Made by a program: the position numbers and the translations under genes. Below the pieces are notes generated by a model. That model was not told the origin of the DNA. It made no database searches and saw nothing but the letters and a program-made list of their open reading frames with translations. A stretch of 64,000 bases of DNA from Metabacillus arenae (GTDB lineage: Bacteria > Bacillota > Bacilli > Bacillales > Bacillaceae). This document shows positions 16,979 to 26,658 of this stretch, piece by piece (within the stretch, counting starts at the first letter, position 1; each line of letters opens with the position of its first letter). The stretch is taken from assembly GCF_014773385.1 (NCBI RefSeq), contig NZ_JACXAI010000012.1:44123-108122 (forward strand), in the 5' to 3' direction.

Positions 16979-19363
16979 ATGACTAAAAGCATTAAGAAAG
17001 CTGCAGTTTTAGGTTCAGGAGTTATGGGTTCTGGAATTGCTGCACATTTAGCAAATATCGGTATCCCTGTCTTATTACTTGATATTGTCCCGAGGGATTT
17101 AACAGTGGAGGAAAAAGAGAAGGGTTTATCATTAGAGGATAAACCTGTAAGAAACAGGATAGCTTCTGCTGCTGCTAAAAAACTGCTCAAGCAAAAGCCT
17201 GCTCCATTATCATCAAAATCAAACTTATCTTTTATAGAGGTTGGGAATTTTGAAGATGATATGGACCGCCTTGCTGATGTGGATTGGATTATTGAAGTCG
17301 TTGTAGAGAACTTAGATATAAAGAAATATGTATTATTTGAAATTGATAAGTACCGCAAGTCAGGAGCTATTGTAAGTTCTAATACATCGGGAATTTCAGT
17401 GGAAGCAATGGCAGAGGGCTGTTCAGAGGATTTTCGAAAACATTTTCTGGGAACACATTTTTTCAACCCGCCACGTTATCTTAAATTGTTAGAACTAATA
17501 CCTACAAAAGATACGGACCCTCATGTATTATCCTTCATGAAGACGTTTGCGGAGGATGTTTTAGGCAAGGGTGTGGTTGAAGCGAAAGACACTCCAAACT
17601 TTATTGCCAACAGAATTGGAACTTATGGACTTTTAGTAACCGTGCGGGAAATGGTTAAAGGTAACTATAGTGTTGGTGAAGTCGATTCCATTACAGGACC
17701 GTTGATTGGAAGGCCCAAAAGTGCAACCTTTAGAACACTGGATGTAGTTGGATTAGATACATTTGCGAATGTAGCGAAAAACGTTTATGACCAGGTTGAA
17801 GGAGAAGAAAAAGATGTATTTGACCCGCCGACTTTTATGAAACAAATGCTTGTAAATGGTTGGTTAGGCAGTAAATCAGGCCAGGGTTTTTATAAAAAAG
17901 TGGGTCAAGACATTTTTGAATTAGAGTCTGAGACATTAAAGTATGTAGAGCGTAAAAAGCTAAAAGCTCCAAGCCTTGAAATGGTAAAACAAGTAAAAGG
18001 TACAGGGGCTAAAATGAAAGCGCTTATTTACTCGGAAGACCGCGCTGGTCAGCTATTATGGCAAATAACAGCTCCTACACTTTTATATTCAGCGAACCTA
18101 TTAGGGGAAATTGCAGATGATATTGTTGCAATTGATCAGGCAATGAAATGGGGTTTTGGCTGGCAGCTCGGCCCTTTTGAAACGTGGGATGCAATTGGTA
18201 TTGAAAAATCTCTTTCAGTAATGGAAAGTCAGGGAATGAAAGCACCTGATTGGATATATGAAATGATCGAAAAAGGGCATAAATCTTTTTATATAAATGA
18301 AAACGGCGTCCGATTTTATTATAAGGACGGGGAATACAGAAAGATTGAGGTCAATCCAAAATCAATTAATTTACAACAAATAAAGGAAACAAAGGGTGTA
18401 ATCAAAAAGAACAGTAGTGCAAGCTTAATAGATCTAGGTGAAAGTGTAGCTTTACTTGAGTTTCATTCTAAGAACAATGCAATTGGCCTAGACATCATTC
18501 AAATGATCAATTTTGCAATCGATGAAGTAGAGCGTAACTACAAAGGGCTGGTAATTGGGAATCAAGGTAAAAACTTCTGTGTTGGGGCCAATCTAGCGAT
18601 GATCTTACTTGAAGCACAAGACGATAATTATTTTGAAGTAGATATGGTCATCCGTCATTTTCAGCAAGCAATGATGAAGATAAAGTACAGCCGTAAACCC
18701 GTGGTAGCTGCACCGTTTGGAATGACACTTGGCGGAGGAGCGGAAATATGTCTTCCAGCTGCACATATTCAAGCATCAAGCGAAACCTATATGGGATTAG
18801 TTGAGGTCGGTGTCGGATTAATTCCGGGCGGGGGAGGCAACAAGGAGCTTTACATTAAACATTTAAGAAGTCTACCTAAAGGGGTCAATTTTGATCTTCA
18901 AAATGTGGCAAATAAAGTATTTGAAACAATAGCAACAGGAAAAGTATCTTCTTCTGCTCATGAAGCAATTGAAAATAATTTCCTGGGTCAAAGTGATGGG
19001 ATAAGTATTAATGGAGATCACCTGATCTATGATGCAAAGCAAAAGGTCCTTCATTTAGCAGAAGAAGGCTATCTGCCGCCAGTTCGTAGAAAAATCCCGG
19101 TTGTTGGGGAGACAGGATATGCAGCATTACTACTGGGGGCACAAGCTATGCTGCACTCGGGATATATTTCCGAACATGATATGAAGATTGCTAAAAAGGT
19201 GGCCTATGTGATTGCAGGAGGAAAAGTACCATTCGGAACAGAGGTTGATGAACAATACTTACTAGATTTAGAGAGAGAAGCATTTCTCAGTTTAGTGGCC
19301 GAAGGAAAGTCTCAGCAAAGGATGCAGCATATGCTTGTTAAAGGAAAGCCATTACGTAACTAG
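16979..19363 (+). CDS. fadN: 3-hydroxyacyl-CoA dehydrogenase / enoyl-CoA hydratase FadN
   Basis: The 794-residue two-domain enzyme catalyses hydration and oxidation in fatty-acid beta-oxidation. The NAD-binding motif [15 protein letters not shown] is at 11-25, followed by the hydroxyacyl dehydrogenase core (GTHFFNPP) and its C-terminal repeats. Residues about 470-680 form the crotonase domain ([29 protein letters not shown]). The domain order, dehydrogenase first, is the Gram-positive FadN type. AAAGGTGG precedes ATG 16979. It is the first gene of fadN-fadA-fadE, 13 bp before fadA, under the FadR site upstream. Confidence 0.95.
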   Translation: MTKSIKKAAVLGSGVMGSGIAAHLANIGIPVLLLDIVPRDLTVEEKEKGLSLEDKPVRNRIASAAAKKLLKQKPAPLSSKSNLSFIEVGNFEDDMDRLADVDWIIEVVVENLDIKKYVLFEIDKYRKSGAIVSSNTSGISVEAMAEGCSEDFRKHFLGTHFFNPPRYLKLLELIPTKDTDPHVLSFMKTFAEDVLGKGVVEAKDTPNFIANRIGTYGLLVTVREMVKGNYSVGEVDSITGPLIGRPKSATFRTLDVVGLDTFANVAKNVYDQVEGEEKDVFDPPTFMKQMLVNGWLGSKSGQGFYKKVGQDIFELESETLKYVERKKLKAPSLEMVKQVKGTGAKMKALIYSEDRAGQLLWQITAPTLLYSANLLGEIADDIVAIDQAMKWGFGWQLGPFETWDAIGIEKSLSVMESQGMKAPDWIYEMIEKGHKSFYINENGVRFYYKDGEYRKIEVNPKSINLQQIKETKGVIKKNSSASLIDLGESVALLEFHSKNNAIGLDIIQMINFAIDEVERNYKGLVIGNQGKNFCVGANLAMILLEAQDDNYFEVDMVIRHFQQAMMKIKYSRKPVVAAPFGMTLGGGAEICLPAAHIQASSETYMGLVEVGVGLIPGGGGNKELYIKHLRSLPKGVNFDLQNVANKVFETIATGKVSSSAHEAIENNFLGQSDGISINGDHLIYDAKQKVLHLAEEGYLPPVRRKIPVVGETGYAALLLGAQAMLHSGYISEHDMKIAKKVAYVIAGGKVPFGTEVDEQYLLDLEREAFLSLVAEGKSQQRMQHMLVKGKPLRN

Positions 19364-19376
19364 GGGGAAATCAAAA

Positions 19377-20555
19377 ATGAGGGAAGCGGTCATTGTTTCT
19401 GGAGCTCGAACACCTGTAGGAAGAGCGAAAAAAGGAACCCTTGCTCACGTTAGACCTGATGATTTAGGAGCACTGGTTGTTAAGGAAACGTTAAAACGGG
19501 CAGGTAATTATGAAGGGAATATTGATGATCTCATTATAGGCTGTGCAATGCCTGAAGCAGAGCAGGGATTAAACATGGCTAGAAATATCGGAGCCCTTGC
19601 CGGCCTTCCATATACGGTGCCTGCAATTACTGTAAATCGTTACTGTTCTTCTGGTCTTCAAGCAATTGCTTATGCAGCTGAAAAAATTATGATTGGCCAC
19701 TATGACACGGCTGTAGCTGGTGGAGCTGAATCTATGAGTTTAGTACCTATGATGGGGCATGTTCAGCGCCCAAATGTAAAGATTGCTGAAGAGACTCCTG
19801 AATACTATATGAGCATGGGACATACAGCAGAGCAAGTCGCTGAGAAATATCGTGTAAGCCGTGAGGAACAAGATGACTTTGCTGTTCGAAGCCATCAAAA
19901 AGCGGCAAAGGCTATTAAAGAAGGCAAGTTTGAAGAAGAAATTGTACCAGTAGAAGTTTCAGTTAAACATGTAGGATCTGATCATAAGCTTCATGAAAGA
20001 ACCATTCAGTTTAGTAAAGATGAGGGGGTACGCGAAGGAACAACTTCGGAAATTTTAGCAGGCTTGAGACCTGCTTTCTCAGTAAAAGGGTCTGTAACTG
20101 CTGGGAATTCCTCTCAAACTAGTGACGGGGCAGCTGCGGTTATGGTCATGGACAGGGAAAAAGCTGACGCTTTAGGTTTAAAGCCAATAGCGAAATTCCG
20201 TTCTTTTGCAGTCGGAGGGGTTCCTCCTGAAGTAATGGGAATTGGTCCTGTTGAGGCAGTCCCTAAAGCATTAAAGCTGGCAGGGCTCACCGTTTCAGAT
20301 GTTGGTTTGTTCGAACTAAACGAAGCCTTTGCCTCACAATCTATTCAAGTAATCCGTCATTTAAAGCTTGATGAGGACAAAGTAAATGTAAATGGGGGTG
20401 CAATTGCATTAGGTCATCCACTTGGATGTACAGGTGCTAAGCTCACATTATCTTTACTTCATGAATTGAAACGCCGCAATGAACAATTTGGGGTTGTCAC
20501 CATGTGTATTGGCGGCGGTATGGGGGCAGCAGGGGTGTTTGAACTTTTGGCTTAA
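19377..20555 (+). CDS. fadA: 3-ketoacyl-CoA thiolase FadA
   Basis: The 392-residue thiolase cleaves 3-ketoacyl-CoA in the last step of beta-oxidation. The active Cys90 lies in [16 protein letters not shown] and MCIGGGMGA carry the other catalytic His and Cys. GGGGG precedes ATG 19377, 13 bp after fadN; upstream in-frame starts would overlap fadN. It corresponds to B. subtilis yusK. It differs from the thiolase near the PHA cluster in its active-site context (YCSSG against VCGSG). Confidence 0.94.
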   Translation: MREAVIVSGARTPVGRAKKGTLAHVRPDDLGALVVKETLKRAGNYEGNIDDLIIGCAMPEAEQGLNMARNIGALAGLPYTVPAITVNRYCSSGLQAIAYAAEKIMIGHYDTAVAGGAESMSLVPMMGHVQRPNVKIAEETPEYYMSMGHTAEQVAEKYRVSREEQDDFAVRSHQKAAKAIKEGKFEEEIVPVEVSVKHVGSDHKLHERTIQFSKDEGVREGTTSEILAGLRPAFSVKGSVTAGNSSQTSDGAAAVMVMDREKADALGLKPIAKFRSFAVGGVPPEVMGIGPVEAVPKALKLAGLTVSDVGLFELNEAFASQSIQVIRHLKLDEDKVNVNGGAIALGHPLGCTGAKLTLSLLHELKRRNEQFGVVTMCIGGGMGAAGVFELLA

Positions 20556-20615
20556 TGGTTTGTTGGCACTTTCATAACCTTTTAAGCTACATTGTAAAAC
20601 GGGGGGAAATGTATT

Positions 20616-22400
20616 ATGTCAAAAACAACAGATTCAGTTATAAAAGGCGGCAGTTTTTTAATAGAAGATGTCAATTTTGAGCGTGTATTTACACCAGAGG
20701 ATTTTACAAATGAGCACAAAATGATTGCAAAAACAACTGAGGAATTTGTCGTGAATGATGTACTGCCGCATTTAGATGACATCGAAAACCATCACTTTGA
20801 GAAATCAGTAAAGCTTTTAAAACAAGCAGGGGATCTGGGGCTGCTAGGAGCAGATGTACCTGAAGAATATGGCGGCCTTGGACTTGATAAAGTAAGCTCA
20901 GCTCTTATTACAGAGAAGTTCTCACGTGCGGGAAGCTTCTCATTGTCATATGGAGCACATGTTGGAATCGGCTCATTACCTGTCGTTCTATTCGGAGATG
21001 AGCAGCAGAAGAGGAAATATTTACCTGATCTTTCTTCAGGAGCAAAAATTGCTGCTTATGCATTAACAGAGCCTGGATCAGGATCAGATGCTCTCGGTGC
21101 TAAAACGACAGCAAAGCTCAATGATGAAGGGACCCATTACGTATTAACTGGAGAAAAGCAGTGGATCACAAATTCAGCCTTTGCAGATGTCTTTATCGTT
21201 TATGCAAAGGTTGATGGAGAGCACTTTTCAACCTTCATCGTAGAGCGTGGCTTTCCAGGGGTCTCAACCGGTCCAGAAGAAAAGAAGATGGGGATCAAAG
21301 GATCTTCGACACGGACATTAATTTTAGAAGATGCGCTAGTTCCAAAAGAAAATTTGTTAGGTGAACTTGGGAAAGGTCATATCATCGCCTTTAATATTTT
21401 AAACATTGGTCGATATAAACTTGCTGTCGGTACCATTGGGGCATCTAAGCGTGTGTTAGAGGTATCGGTTAAATATGCTAATCAACGCCAGCAATTTAAG
21501 ACCCCCATTGCTAAGTTTTCCTTAATTCAAGAAAAATTAGCTAATATGGCCTCTAAGCTATACGCAATGGAAAGCTCTGTATATAGAACTGTAGGTTTAT
21601 TTGAAGACCGTATGAACCGTCTTTCAATCGAGCAGCAAAAGGATGGAAAAGTAGTAGCTGCTTCTATTGCTGAATATGCCATTGAATGTTCATTAAATAA
21701 AGTTTTTGGCTCAGAAACATTGGATTATGTCACAGATGAAGGTGTTCAAATTCACGGCGGATATGGTTTTATGCAAGAATATGAGGTAGAGCGTGCTTAC
21801 CGAGATTCCCGTATTAACCGGATTTTTGAAGGAACTAATGAAATCAATCGTTTGTTGGTGCCTGGAACCTATTTTCGTAAAGCGATGAAGGGTGAAATCC
21901 CTCTTCTTCAAAAGGCCCAAGCACTGCAAGAAGAATTAATGATGCTTATGCCAGAAGAGGTTGGCGATGGATTGCTTGAGCAAGAAAAACATTTATTGAA
22001 AAATGCCAAAAAAATTGCCTTGATGATCGCTGGCCTTGCCGCTCAGAAATATGGAGAGAAAATTCAAAAAGAGCAAGAAATCCTTGTGAACATTGCAGAC
22101 ATAATCAGCAATATCTATGCAATGGAATCAGCGATTCTTAGAACTGAAAAGGGGATTGCAGTAAGCGGCAAGGAGAAGGCCAAACAAAAGCTGCTATATA
22201 CTCAAGTATTTGCACAGGAAGCATTTAATGAAATTGAAGCTCATGCGAAGGAATCCCTTATAGCAATTGAAAGCGGTGACGGACTAAGGATGATGCTTTC
22301 CGCTCTTCGTAAATTTACCCGGCATACTCCAATCAATGTCATTGCAAAAAAACGTATAATTGCTGCAAAGCTAATCGAAGAAGAGAAGTATACAGTTTAA
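20616..22400 (+). CDS. fadE: Acyl-CoA dehydrogenase FadE
   Basis: The 594-residue FAD enzyme introduces the first double bond in acyl-CoA. The N-terminal two thirds is a standard acyl-CoA dehydrogenase: AYALTEPGSGSDA and GEKQWITNSAFA bind FAD, IHGGYGFMQEYEVERAYRD and FEGTNEINRLL form the C-terminal helical bundle. About 180 extra residues at the C-terminus are typical of the long FadE (YusJ) form. GGGGGG precedes the ATG. It is the last gene of the operon, 60 bp after fadA, and is followed by a hairpin. Confidence 0.94.
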   Translation: MSKTTDSVIKGGSFLIEDVNFERVFTPEDFTNEHKMIAKTTEEFVVNDVLPHLDDIENHHFEKSVKLLKQAGDLGLLGADVPEEYGGLGLDKVSSALITEKFSRAGSFSLSYGAHVGIGSLPVVLFGDEQQKRKYLPDLSSGAKIAAYALTEPGSGSDALGAKTTAKLNDEGTHYVLTGEKQWITNSAFADVFIVYAKVDGEHFSTFIVERGFPGVSTGPEEKKMGIKGSSTRTLILEDALVPKENLLGELGKGHIIAFNILNIGRYKLAVGTIGASKRVLEVSVKYANQRQQFKTPIAKFSLIQEKLANMASKLYAMESSVYRTVGLFEDRMNRLSIEQQKDGKVVAASIAEYAIECSLNKVFGSETLDYVTDEGVQIHGGYGFMQEYEVERAYRDSRINRIFEGTNEINRLLVPGTYFRKAMKGEIPLLQKAQALQEELMMLMPEEVGDGLLEQEKHLLKNAKKIALMIAGLAAQKYGEKIQKEQEILVNIADIISNIYAMESAILRTEKGIAVSGKEKAKQKLLYTQVFAQEAFNEIEAHAKESLIAIESGDGLRMMLSALRKFTRHTPINVIAKKRIIAAKLIEEEKYTV

Positions 22401-22418
22401 AAATTGCAAGCTGAAAGG

Positions 22419-22448
22419 ACTGAACCTAGTGGATTCACTGGGTTCAGT
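22419..22448 (+). terminator. Terminator of fadNAE
   Basis: ACTGAACCTAGTG pairs with CACTGGGTTCAGT around GATT, followed by TCTATTT, 19 bp after fadE. Confidence 0.7.
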
Positions 22449-22660
22449 TCTATTTCCAAATGATGTGAAATATATTTTTATACTTATAGACCTTGCTGCT
22501 CAAACATTTATAACACGATAGTATGTGATGGTTCTCTTTCACTTCAACAATACGCTCGAACCGTTTAATTCTGGTCAATCTTTAAGGACCGAGAAAATTT
22601 TTAAAAATGTTCATTTTTTTGAAAGAATAAACGTTTTCTGAAGAATAGCATATAAATCAA

Positions 22661-22775
22661 GGGGGCTGTCCAATAAGTCGATTTTTCGGCTTTTGGATGC
22701 CCCTTTACATGTTTCAGAATATATTAAAATTCTTGAATTCAATTATTAAAGAATTTGCTCTTTTCGGACAACCTC
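22661..22775. mobile_element. Possible MITE or IS-end remnant
   Basis: About 115 non-coding bp begin GGGGGCTGTCCAATAAG and end CTTTTCGGACAACCTC; the second reads GAGGTTGTCCGAAAAG on the other strand, an imperfect terminal inverted repeat. The left end also folds on itself (GGGGCTGTCC with GGATGCCCC). Such GGGGCTGTCC ends are common at transposon termini. The rest of the gap 22449-23001 shows nothing else I can name. Confidence 0.4.
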
Positions 22776-23001
22776 ATCTAGTTCACTTGAAAAATAATTC
22801 TTCTCTCCCAGAATTTTTGCCCTTTAACAAAGTTTATAAAAAGTATCAGTAAAAATAAGAATGAGATCGCTGAATGTATTGTCAAATGTATTTTAGTGAA
22901 TCATATCAACAATTGAGGGAGTTAGAAGATAAGACATTAGGCTTGTTAAAAGAGATATGATAAAATGGTTTCGTGAGTAAGAGTGACAGGTGGTGAAGGA
23001 A

Positions 23002-23361
23002 ATGGCTCTAACGTTTTATTGGTACCCTAAATGCGGGACATGCCGTAAAGCAAAAAAATGGCTGGAAGAACAAAACGTTGAAATAAATGAAGTACATATT
23101 GTTGAAAATCCGCCTAGTAAAGAAGAAATAAAAGACCTTTACAAGAGAAGCGGTCTGGAGTTGAAGAAGTTTTTTAACACAAGCGGCCAGAAATACCGTC
23201 AGCTTGGGCTGAAGGATAAAATAAAAGAAGCATCAGAAGATGAATTACTAGAACTTCTCGCTCAAGATGGAATGTTAATAAAGCGCCCTATTACAACTGA
23301 TGGTAAGCAAGTAACCGTTGGTTTTAAAGAAGACGAGTTTAAACAAGCATGGGGTTCATAA
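23002..23361 (+). CDS. yusI: ArsC/Spx-family protein YusI
   Basis: The 119-residue protein has a thioredoxin-like ArsC fold with CGTC at 11-14 near the N-terminus and the family's KRPIT motif (about 93-97). Spx/MgsR/ArsC relatives either bind RNA polymerase or reduce arsenate; YusI has no assigned role. ATG 23002 is eight bases after AGGTGG; an in-frame GTG upstream overlaps that site. It lies 67 bp before gcvH as in B. subtilis. Confidence 0.85.
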   Translation: MALTFYWYPKCGTCRKAKKWLEEQNVEINEVHIVENPPSKEEIKDLYKRSGLELKKFFNTSGQKYRQLGLKDKIKEASEDELLELLAQDGMLIKRPITTDGKQVTVGFKEDEFKQAWGS

Positions 23362-23428
23362 GAAAAAGAGTTCTTCCAATAGAAATCTTTTTTCATAAAT
23401 AATGATTATTAAATGGAGGGAAATTAAA

Positions 23429-23812
23429 ATGAATACACCTAAAGAGTTACGTTATTCTGAAGAACATGAATGGGTAAAAGAAGAAAGCGGCAAGGTTCGA
23501 ATTGGTATTACTGATTTTGCACAATCAGAGCTAGGGGATATTGTGTTCGTTGAACTTCCAGAGGTTGGGGACGAAATTAATGCAGACGAGCCTTTTGGGA
23601 GCGTTGAATCAGTTAAGACTGTTTCCGAATTGTATGCCCCTATTAGCGGTACAGTCGTTGAAATTAACGAGGACCTAGATGACAGCCCTGAATTTGTTAA
23701 TGAATCACCATATGAAAAAGCATGGATGATTGTAATTGAACCTAGTGATGCAGGGCAAATTGAAAACCTTATGACATCCGAGCAATATGAAGAGATGGTG
23801 AAAGAAGGCTAA
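23429..23812 (+). CDS. gcvH: Glycine cleavage system H protein
   Basis: The 127-residue lipoyl carrier moves the aminomethyl group of the glycine cleavage system and donates lipoyl or octanoyl groups in the Bacillus lipoate relay. The lipoylation site Lys63 is in [13 protein letters not shown], and the N-terminal RYSEEHEWV motif is typical. GGAGGG precedes ATG 23429. It is unlinked to gcvT/gcvP here, as in B. subtilis. LipA, which modifies such carriers, is also in this window. Confidence 0.95.
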   Translation: MNTPKELRYSEEHEWVKEESGKVRIGITDFAQSELGDIVFVELPEVGDEINADEPFGSVESVKTVSELYAPISGTVVEINEDLDDSPEFVNESPYEKAWMIVIEPSDAGQIENLMTSEQYEEMVKEG

Positions 23813-23883
23813 TCACATTTCTTTTCTGGTCATTGGGCAACCTATATCGTAAAGGTTCTTTTTTAAAGAGTTTGCTCATCAGA

Positions 23884-23963
23884 TAAAGAAAGCAATCGGT
23901 GACTCACCGTTTGCTTTCTGTCACATCTGACCTCCCTCTTTAGGGGAGGTACCTTTACTTTTT
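23884..23963 (+). repeat. Palindromic repeat, family 2
   Basis: GAAAGCAATCGGTGA and CACCGTTTGCTTTC form a near-perfect hairpin and are followed by CACATCTGACCTCCC and a GGGAGGT partner. The parts match those at 50.0 kb and 57.2 kb. It may also end gcvH transcription. Confidence 0.6.
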
Positions 23964-24017
23964 TTAAAAGGTTAAAACAAAGCTTGAAAACAGCCTTTTT
24001 ATTTAGGAGGATGCTTA

Positions 24018-24263
24018 ATGACCATAGAAAAGAAGAGCATTGATATTACAGACCGAATCACAGGAAAGTTCCAAGAAGGGCAAATGAAACTATTTTTAGA
24101 AAAGGAACAGATTGGCCAAATGATTTCTGGAGCGAAAGGAAATGAATTCGAGTTAAAAAATGGCTACTATTTTGATAATGAGCGTTTTTATCAAATGGCA
24201 GACGTGACAAGTCAACCAGATGCAAAGTATGTGGATTGTGATTATGAAAATGGTTGGTGTTAA
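24018..24263 (+). CDS. yusG: YusG-like small protein (DUF2553)
   Basis: The 81-residue protein ends DVTSQPDAKYVDCDYENGWC, a C-terminal signature of the YusG family. It is soluble with alternating charged strands and no known function. TTTAGGAGGATGCTTA precedes the ATG. Gene order yusI-gcvH-yusG-yusF matches B. subtilis. Confidence 0.8.
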   Translation: MTIEKKSIDITDRITGKFQEGQMKLFLEKEQIGQMISGAKGNEFELKNGYYFDNERFYQMADVTSQPDAKYVDCDYENGWC

Positions 24264-24550
24264 ATTGGACCTGACTCATCAAGTGCACAGTGACTGCAAC
24301 TATTACTACAGCTCAACTTTTATGTTGAACAGCAGGAAAAATTAGCGGCAGAGAAGTTTGGCACGATGGGTCTTGTCCTTTTTATTAGATGCGAAGTTTT
24401 AGGATGACTACATCGCTAAAATGCTGGGGTGGTTTATTAAATTAGAGAATCATCCTTTCGCTGGTTTCATCTATTCCCATCATTGATCTCAAATTTTCAA
24501 AAAATGGGATCATTTCTTTTTATCAGCTAAGAAACCTTAAGCTAATGAAA

Positions 24551-24707
24551 GTATGAACGTGATTAAGAGCGGTATCATTATCCAGCTCCGGGCGCCATCA
24601 ACTCTTAGGTCTCAGGGTCAATCCGCTGAGAAGGTTAAAAAACAACCTTCATGCCGGCTCGCCTTGTGCTTGTCGTCGAAGGACTAGCGCTCTGCTCTTT
24701 TCGTTCT
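24551..24707 (+). repeat. Dispersed structured repeat, family 1
   Basis: This is the closest partner of the 15.4-kb copy, with shared blocks from GAACGTGATTAAGAGCGG to GCGCTCTGCTCTTTTCGTT. GGGCGCC near the 5' end pairs with AGCGCTC near the 3' end. It lies between yusG and yusF and ends about 90 bp before yusF. Confidence 0.85.
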
Positions 24708-24797
24708 ATGCCCGTTTCTTCGGTTGTGCAGGAGAAATTGGAAACACCTTTTACGTTTTGAATAAATTATAGAAACAACGATAAACAGGTGATGAGA

Positions 24798-25145
24798 ATG
24801 TCGGTAGTTGAGGTTGAGAAGGTCATTATTGTAGAAGGTAAATCTGACAAAAAAAAGATAGAAAATGTGATTAATGAACAAATTGAAATTATCTGCACAA
24901 ATGGAACAATTAGTATTTCGAAGCTTGATGAACTTATAGATGAGAATTTTTCTAAAGATGTGTATGTCCTAGTGGATTCTGATGAATCGGGAGAAAAACT
25001 AAGAAAACAATTTAAAAGAGAGTTTCCAGAGGCTTCCCATCTTTATATTGATCGAATGTACAGGGAAGTAGCCTCAGCGCCAGACCAACACGTTGCTTCT
25101 GTGTTGTTGAGTGCTAATATTGATGTTCAAGCAAGATTTTTATAA
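24798..25145 (+). CDS. yusF: TOPRIM-domain protein YusF
   Basis: The 115-residue protein is a single small TOPRIM domain: EKVIIVEGKSDKKK holds the conserved Glu, and VLVDSDESGEKLR holds the DxD motif. It resembles the ribonuclease M5/primase-like TOPRIM proteins but is shorter than M5. AGGTGATGAG precedes ATG 24798. No activity is established for the family. The order is as in B. subtilis. Confidence 0.82.
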   Translation: MSVVEVEKVIIVEGKSDKKKIENVINEQIEIICTNGTISISKLDELIDENFSKDVYVLVDSDESGEKLRKQFKREFPEASHLYIDRMYREVASAPDQHVASVLLSANIDVQARFL

Positions 25146-25256
25146 AAAGGAAAAATATTAAAATTAACCACAAACACCTTTTTAATTAAAATTTTTCAAT
25201 AAAAAAACCTGCTTTATAATAGATATTTTTAGAAAATTAGAGGTGTCTATCATTTT

Positions 25257-25565
25257 ATGGAAAAACTAACAAAGGAAGATCTCTTCCAGCTTGGTGAAAG
25301 TGACCAATTTCTATACTTATATACTCCTCTTTGCGGTACATGCCAGTTGGCTGCGAAAATGTTGACAATTGTTGAAGAAGCTATGCCTTCTTTAACCATT
25401 CATTCTTGTGATTTAAATTATATCCCTACTTTAGCTGAAGAATGGAAAATTGAAAGTGTACCTTGTTTACTCTTTTTTAAAGAAGGACAGCTTGATAAAA
25501 AGGTCTACGCTTTTCAATCTGTTGAAAATTTATATAATTTGTTTAAAACATATACCGCCAACTAG
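25257..25565 (+). CDS. yusE: Thioredoxin-like protein YusE
   Basis: The 102-residue thioredoxin-fold protein has active-site Cys26-Gly-Thr-Cys29 in TPLCGTCQ and the cis-proline segment SVPCLLFF. It lacks a signal peptide, so it is cytosolic. The ribosome binding site AGAGGTG is about 12 bases upstream of ATG 25257. A terminator overlaps its stop codon. Confidence 0.85.
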   Translation: MEKLTKEDLFQLGESDQFLYLYTPLCGTCQLAAKMLTIVEEAMPSLTIHSCDLNYIPTLAEEWKIESVPCLLFFKEGQLDKKVYAFQSVENLYNLFKTYTAN

Positions 25566-25576
25566 GCGGTTTTTTA
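25554..25576 (+). terminator. Terminator of yusE
   Basis: ACCGCC and GGCGGT around AACTA are followed by six T. The stem straddles the yusE stop. Confidence 0.85.
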
Positions 25577-25620
25577 GTTTCACCAGTAAGTTAAGTGAAT
25601 TAATGTTTAGGGGAGTTATC

Positions 25621-25743
25621 GTTATCTAGTAAAAAACAACAGTGGTCCCAAGGTCAAGAGACAACCTGTCAGATATGTAAAGTACAATCTTCATGCGTTC
25701 ATAAGATTATTTGTCACTGAGGACAAATGCTGTACGCTTTTCA
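25621..25743 (+). repeat. Dispersed repeat, family 1, degenerate copy
   Basis: Landmarks remain in order (TCCCAAGGTCAAGAGACAAC, ACAATCTTCATGC, GAGGACAAATGCTGTACGCTTTTC), but similarity to the better copies is patchy. Confidence 0.35.
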
Positions 25744-25860
25744 CTCGACATATTTCTTGGGAAATGATTGGTTTTGGTAAACTTGTCGATATTTCATAAC
25801 AGGAACTCTGGACTTTCTAAAGAACTATTTAAATAAAGTAAATAGTGGGGGAAGGTCTAA

Positions 25861-26178
25861 TTGAATATTACAGAGATAATGGAGAATTTAAGCAAAAATC
25901 AATTACTAAAACCTTTGCTTTACCGTAAAGAGGTGATTATAGAGGTATCGAACAATGAAATGACCTTTTTTTTTAGTCTCCATGAGGAAGGAGTTTTTAT
26001 TGTTGATGATGAAACCAGCCCGAATATTCGGATCAGAGGTAAGCAAAATGAATTGATCGAGATTTTTACAGGGAAAATAAAATTGCAGCAATCAATAAAG
26101 ATGGGACTGATTAAATTTGAAGGCACCTATCGAAGCCTTCTTAACCTAGAGTCTATTTTATGGATGAATTCGGAATAA
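25861..26178 (+). CDS. yusD: SCP2-like protein YusD
   Basis: The 105-residue protein has a single alpha-beta domain of the SCP-2 sterol-carrier type (IRIRGKQNELIEIFTGKIKLQQSIKMG). The ligand is unknown; in bacteria these domains often bind lipids or acyl-CoA. The start is TTG 25861 after GGGGGAAGG. It lies directly upstream of the SAM-riboswitch transcription unit, as in B. subtilis. Confidence 0.72.
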   Translation: MNITEIMENLSKNQLLKPLLYRKEVIIEVSNNEMTFFFSLHEEGVFIVDDETSPNIRIRGKQNELIEIFTGKIKLQQSIKMGLIKFEGTYRSLLNLESILWMNSE

Positions 26179-26241
26179 TTTATCATAATATTCATTTATT
26201 TATCAATCTTAGAAATATATTTATTTTAGAGGGGAAGATAA

Positions 26242-26270
26242 TTGACAGGTGGATATACCCATGATACAAT
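26242..26270 (+). promoter_or_regulatory. Sigma-A promoter of the SAM riboswitch-metNPQ unit
   Basis: TTGACA, a 17-base spacer and TACAAT lie about 45 bp upstream of the aptamer. Confidence 0.8.
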
Positions 26271-26313
26271 CACCTTCGTACTAAAAAGAATATCAATATA
26301 ATAAAATAGCTTG

Positions 26314-26475
26314 TTCTCTTATCAAGAGAGGTGGAGGGAAGTGCCCTTTGAAGCCCGGCAACCAACAACATTTGTTTGAAATGGTGCCAATTCACACAAA
26401 GCAATTCGCTTTGAGAGATGAGAGAAAGGACATAGATTAATATGCCTTTCTGCTCGTTAAGCAGGAAGGCTTTTT
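26314..26475 (+). promoter_or_regulatory. SAM-I (S-box) riboswitch with terminator
   Basis: The aptamer shows the S-box core AGAGAGGTGGAGGGA, GAAGCCCGGCAACC and GGTGCCAATTC. The P1 helix pairs TTCTCTTATC (26314-) with GATGAGAGAA (about 26419-26428). A terminator follows: GCCTTTCTGC (26444-26453) pairs with GCAGGAAGGC (26461-26470) and runs into TTTTT. High S-adenosylmethionine should stop transcription before metN. A family 1 repeat then separates the terminator from metN. Confidence 0.93.
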
Positions 26476-26498
26476 AATAGGTTGCTAGAAAGTCAAAG

Positions 26499-26617
26499 TG
26501 TATGAATGTGTTAAAGCAGTCATTGTTGCCCAGCTCCATGCGACTTCGTCCCAAAGGACATAAGCTGATCGGACATGTAGATTAAGGAAAAACCTTCATG
26601 CCTGCCGGCTCTTACGC
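26499..26617 (+). repeat. Dispersed structured repeat, family 1, in the metN leader
   Basis: The copy begins GTATGAATGTGTTAAAGC, continues GTTGCCCAGCTCC and AAAACCTTCATGCCTGCCGGC, and ends early without the GCGCTC block. It lies between the riboswitch terminator and the metN ribosome binding site, so every metNPQ mRNA carries it. Confidence 0.65.
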
Positions 26618-26658
26618 TAATAATACTGGAAGCAGCAATAAGAAAGAAGGTGAAAGTG

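Noticed and set aside
22876..22971. Small frame starting MYCQMYFSES
   Set aside because: Only about 28 codons before TGA, with a weak ribosome binding site and no known relative.
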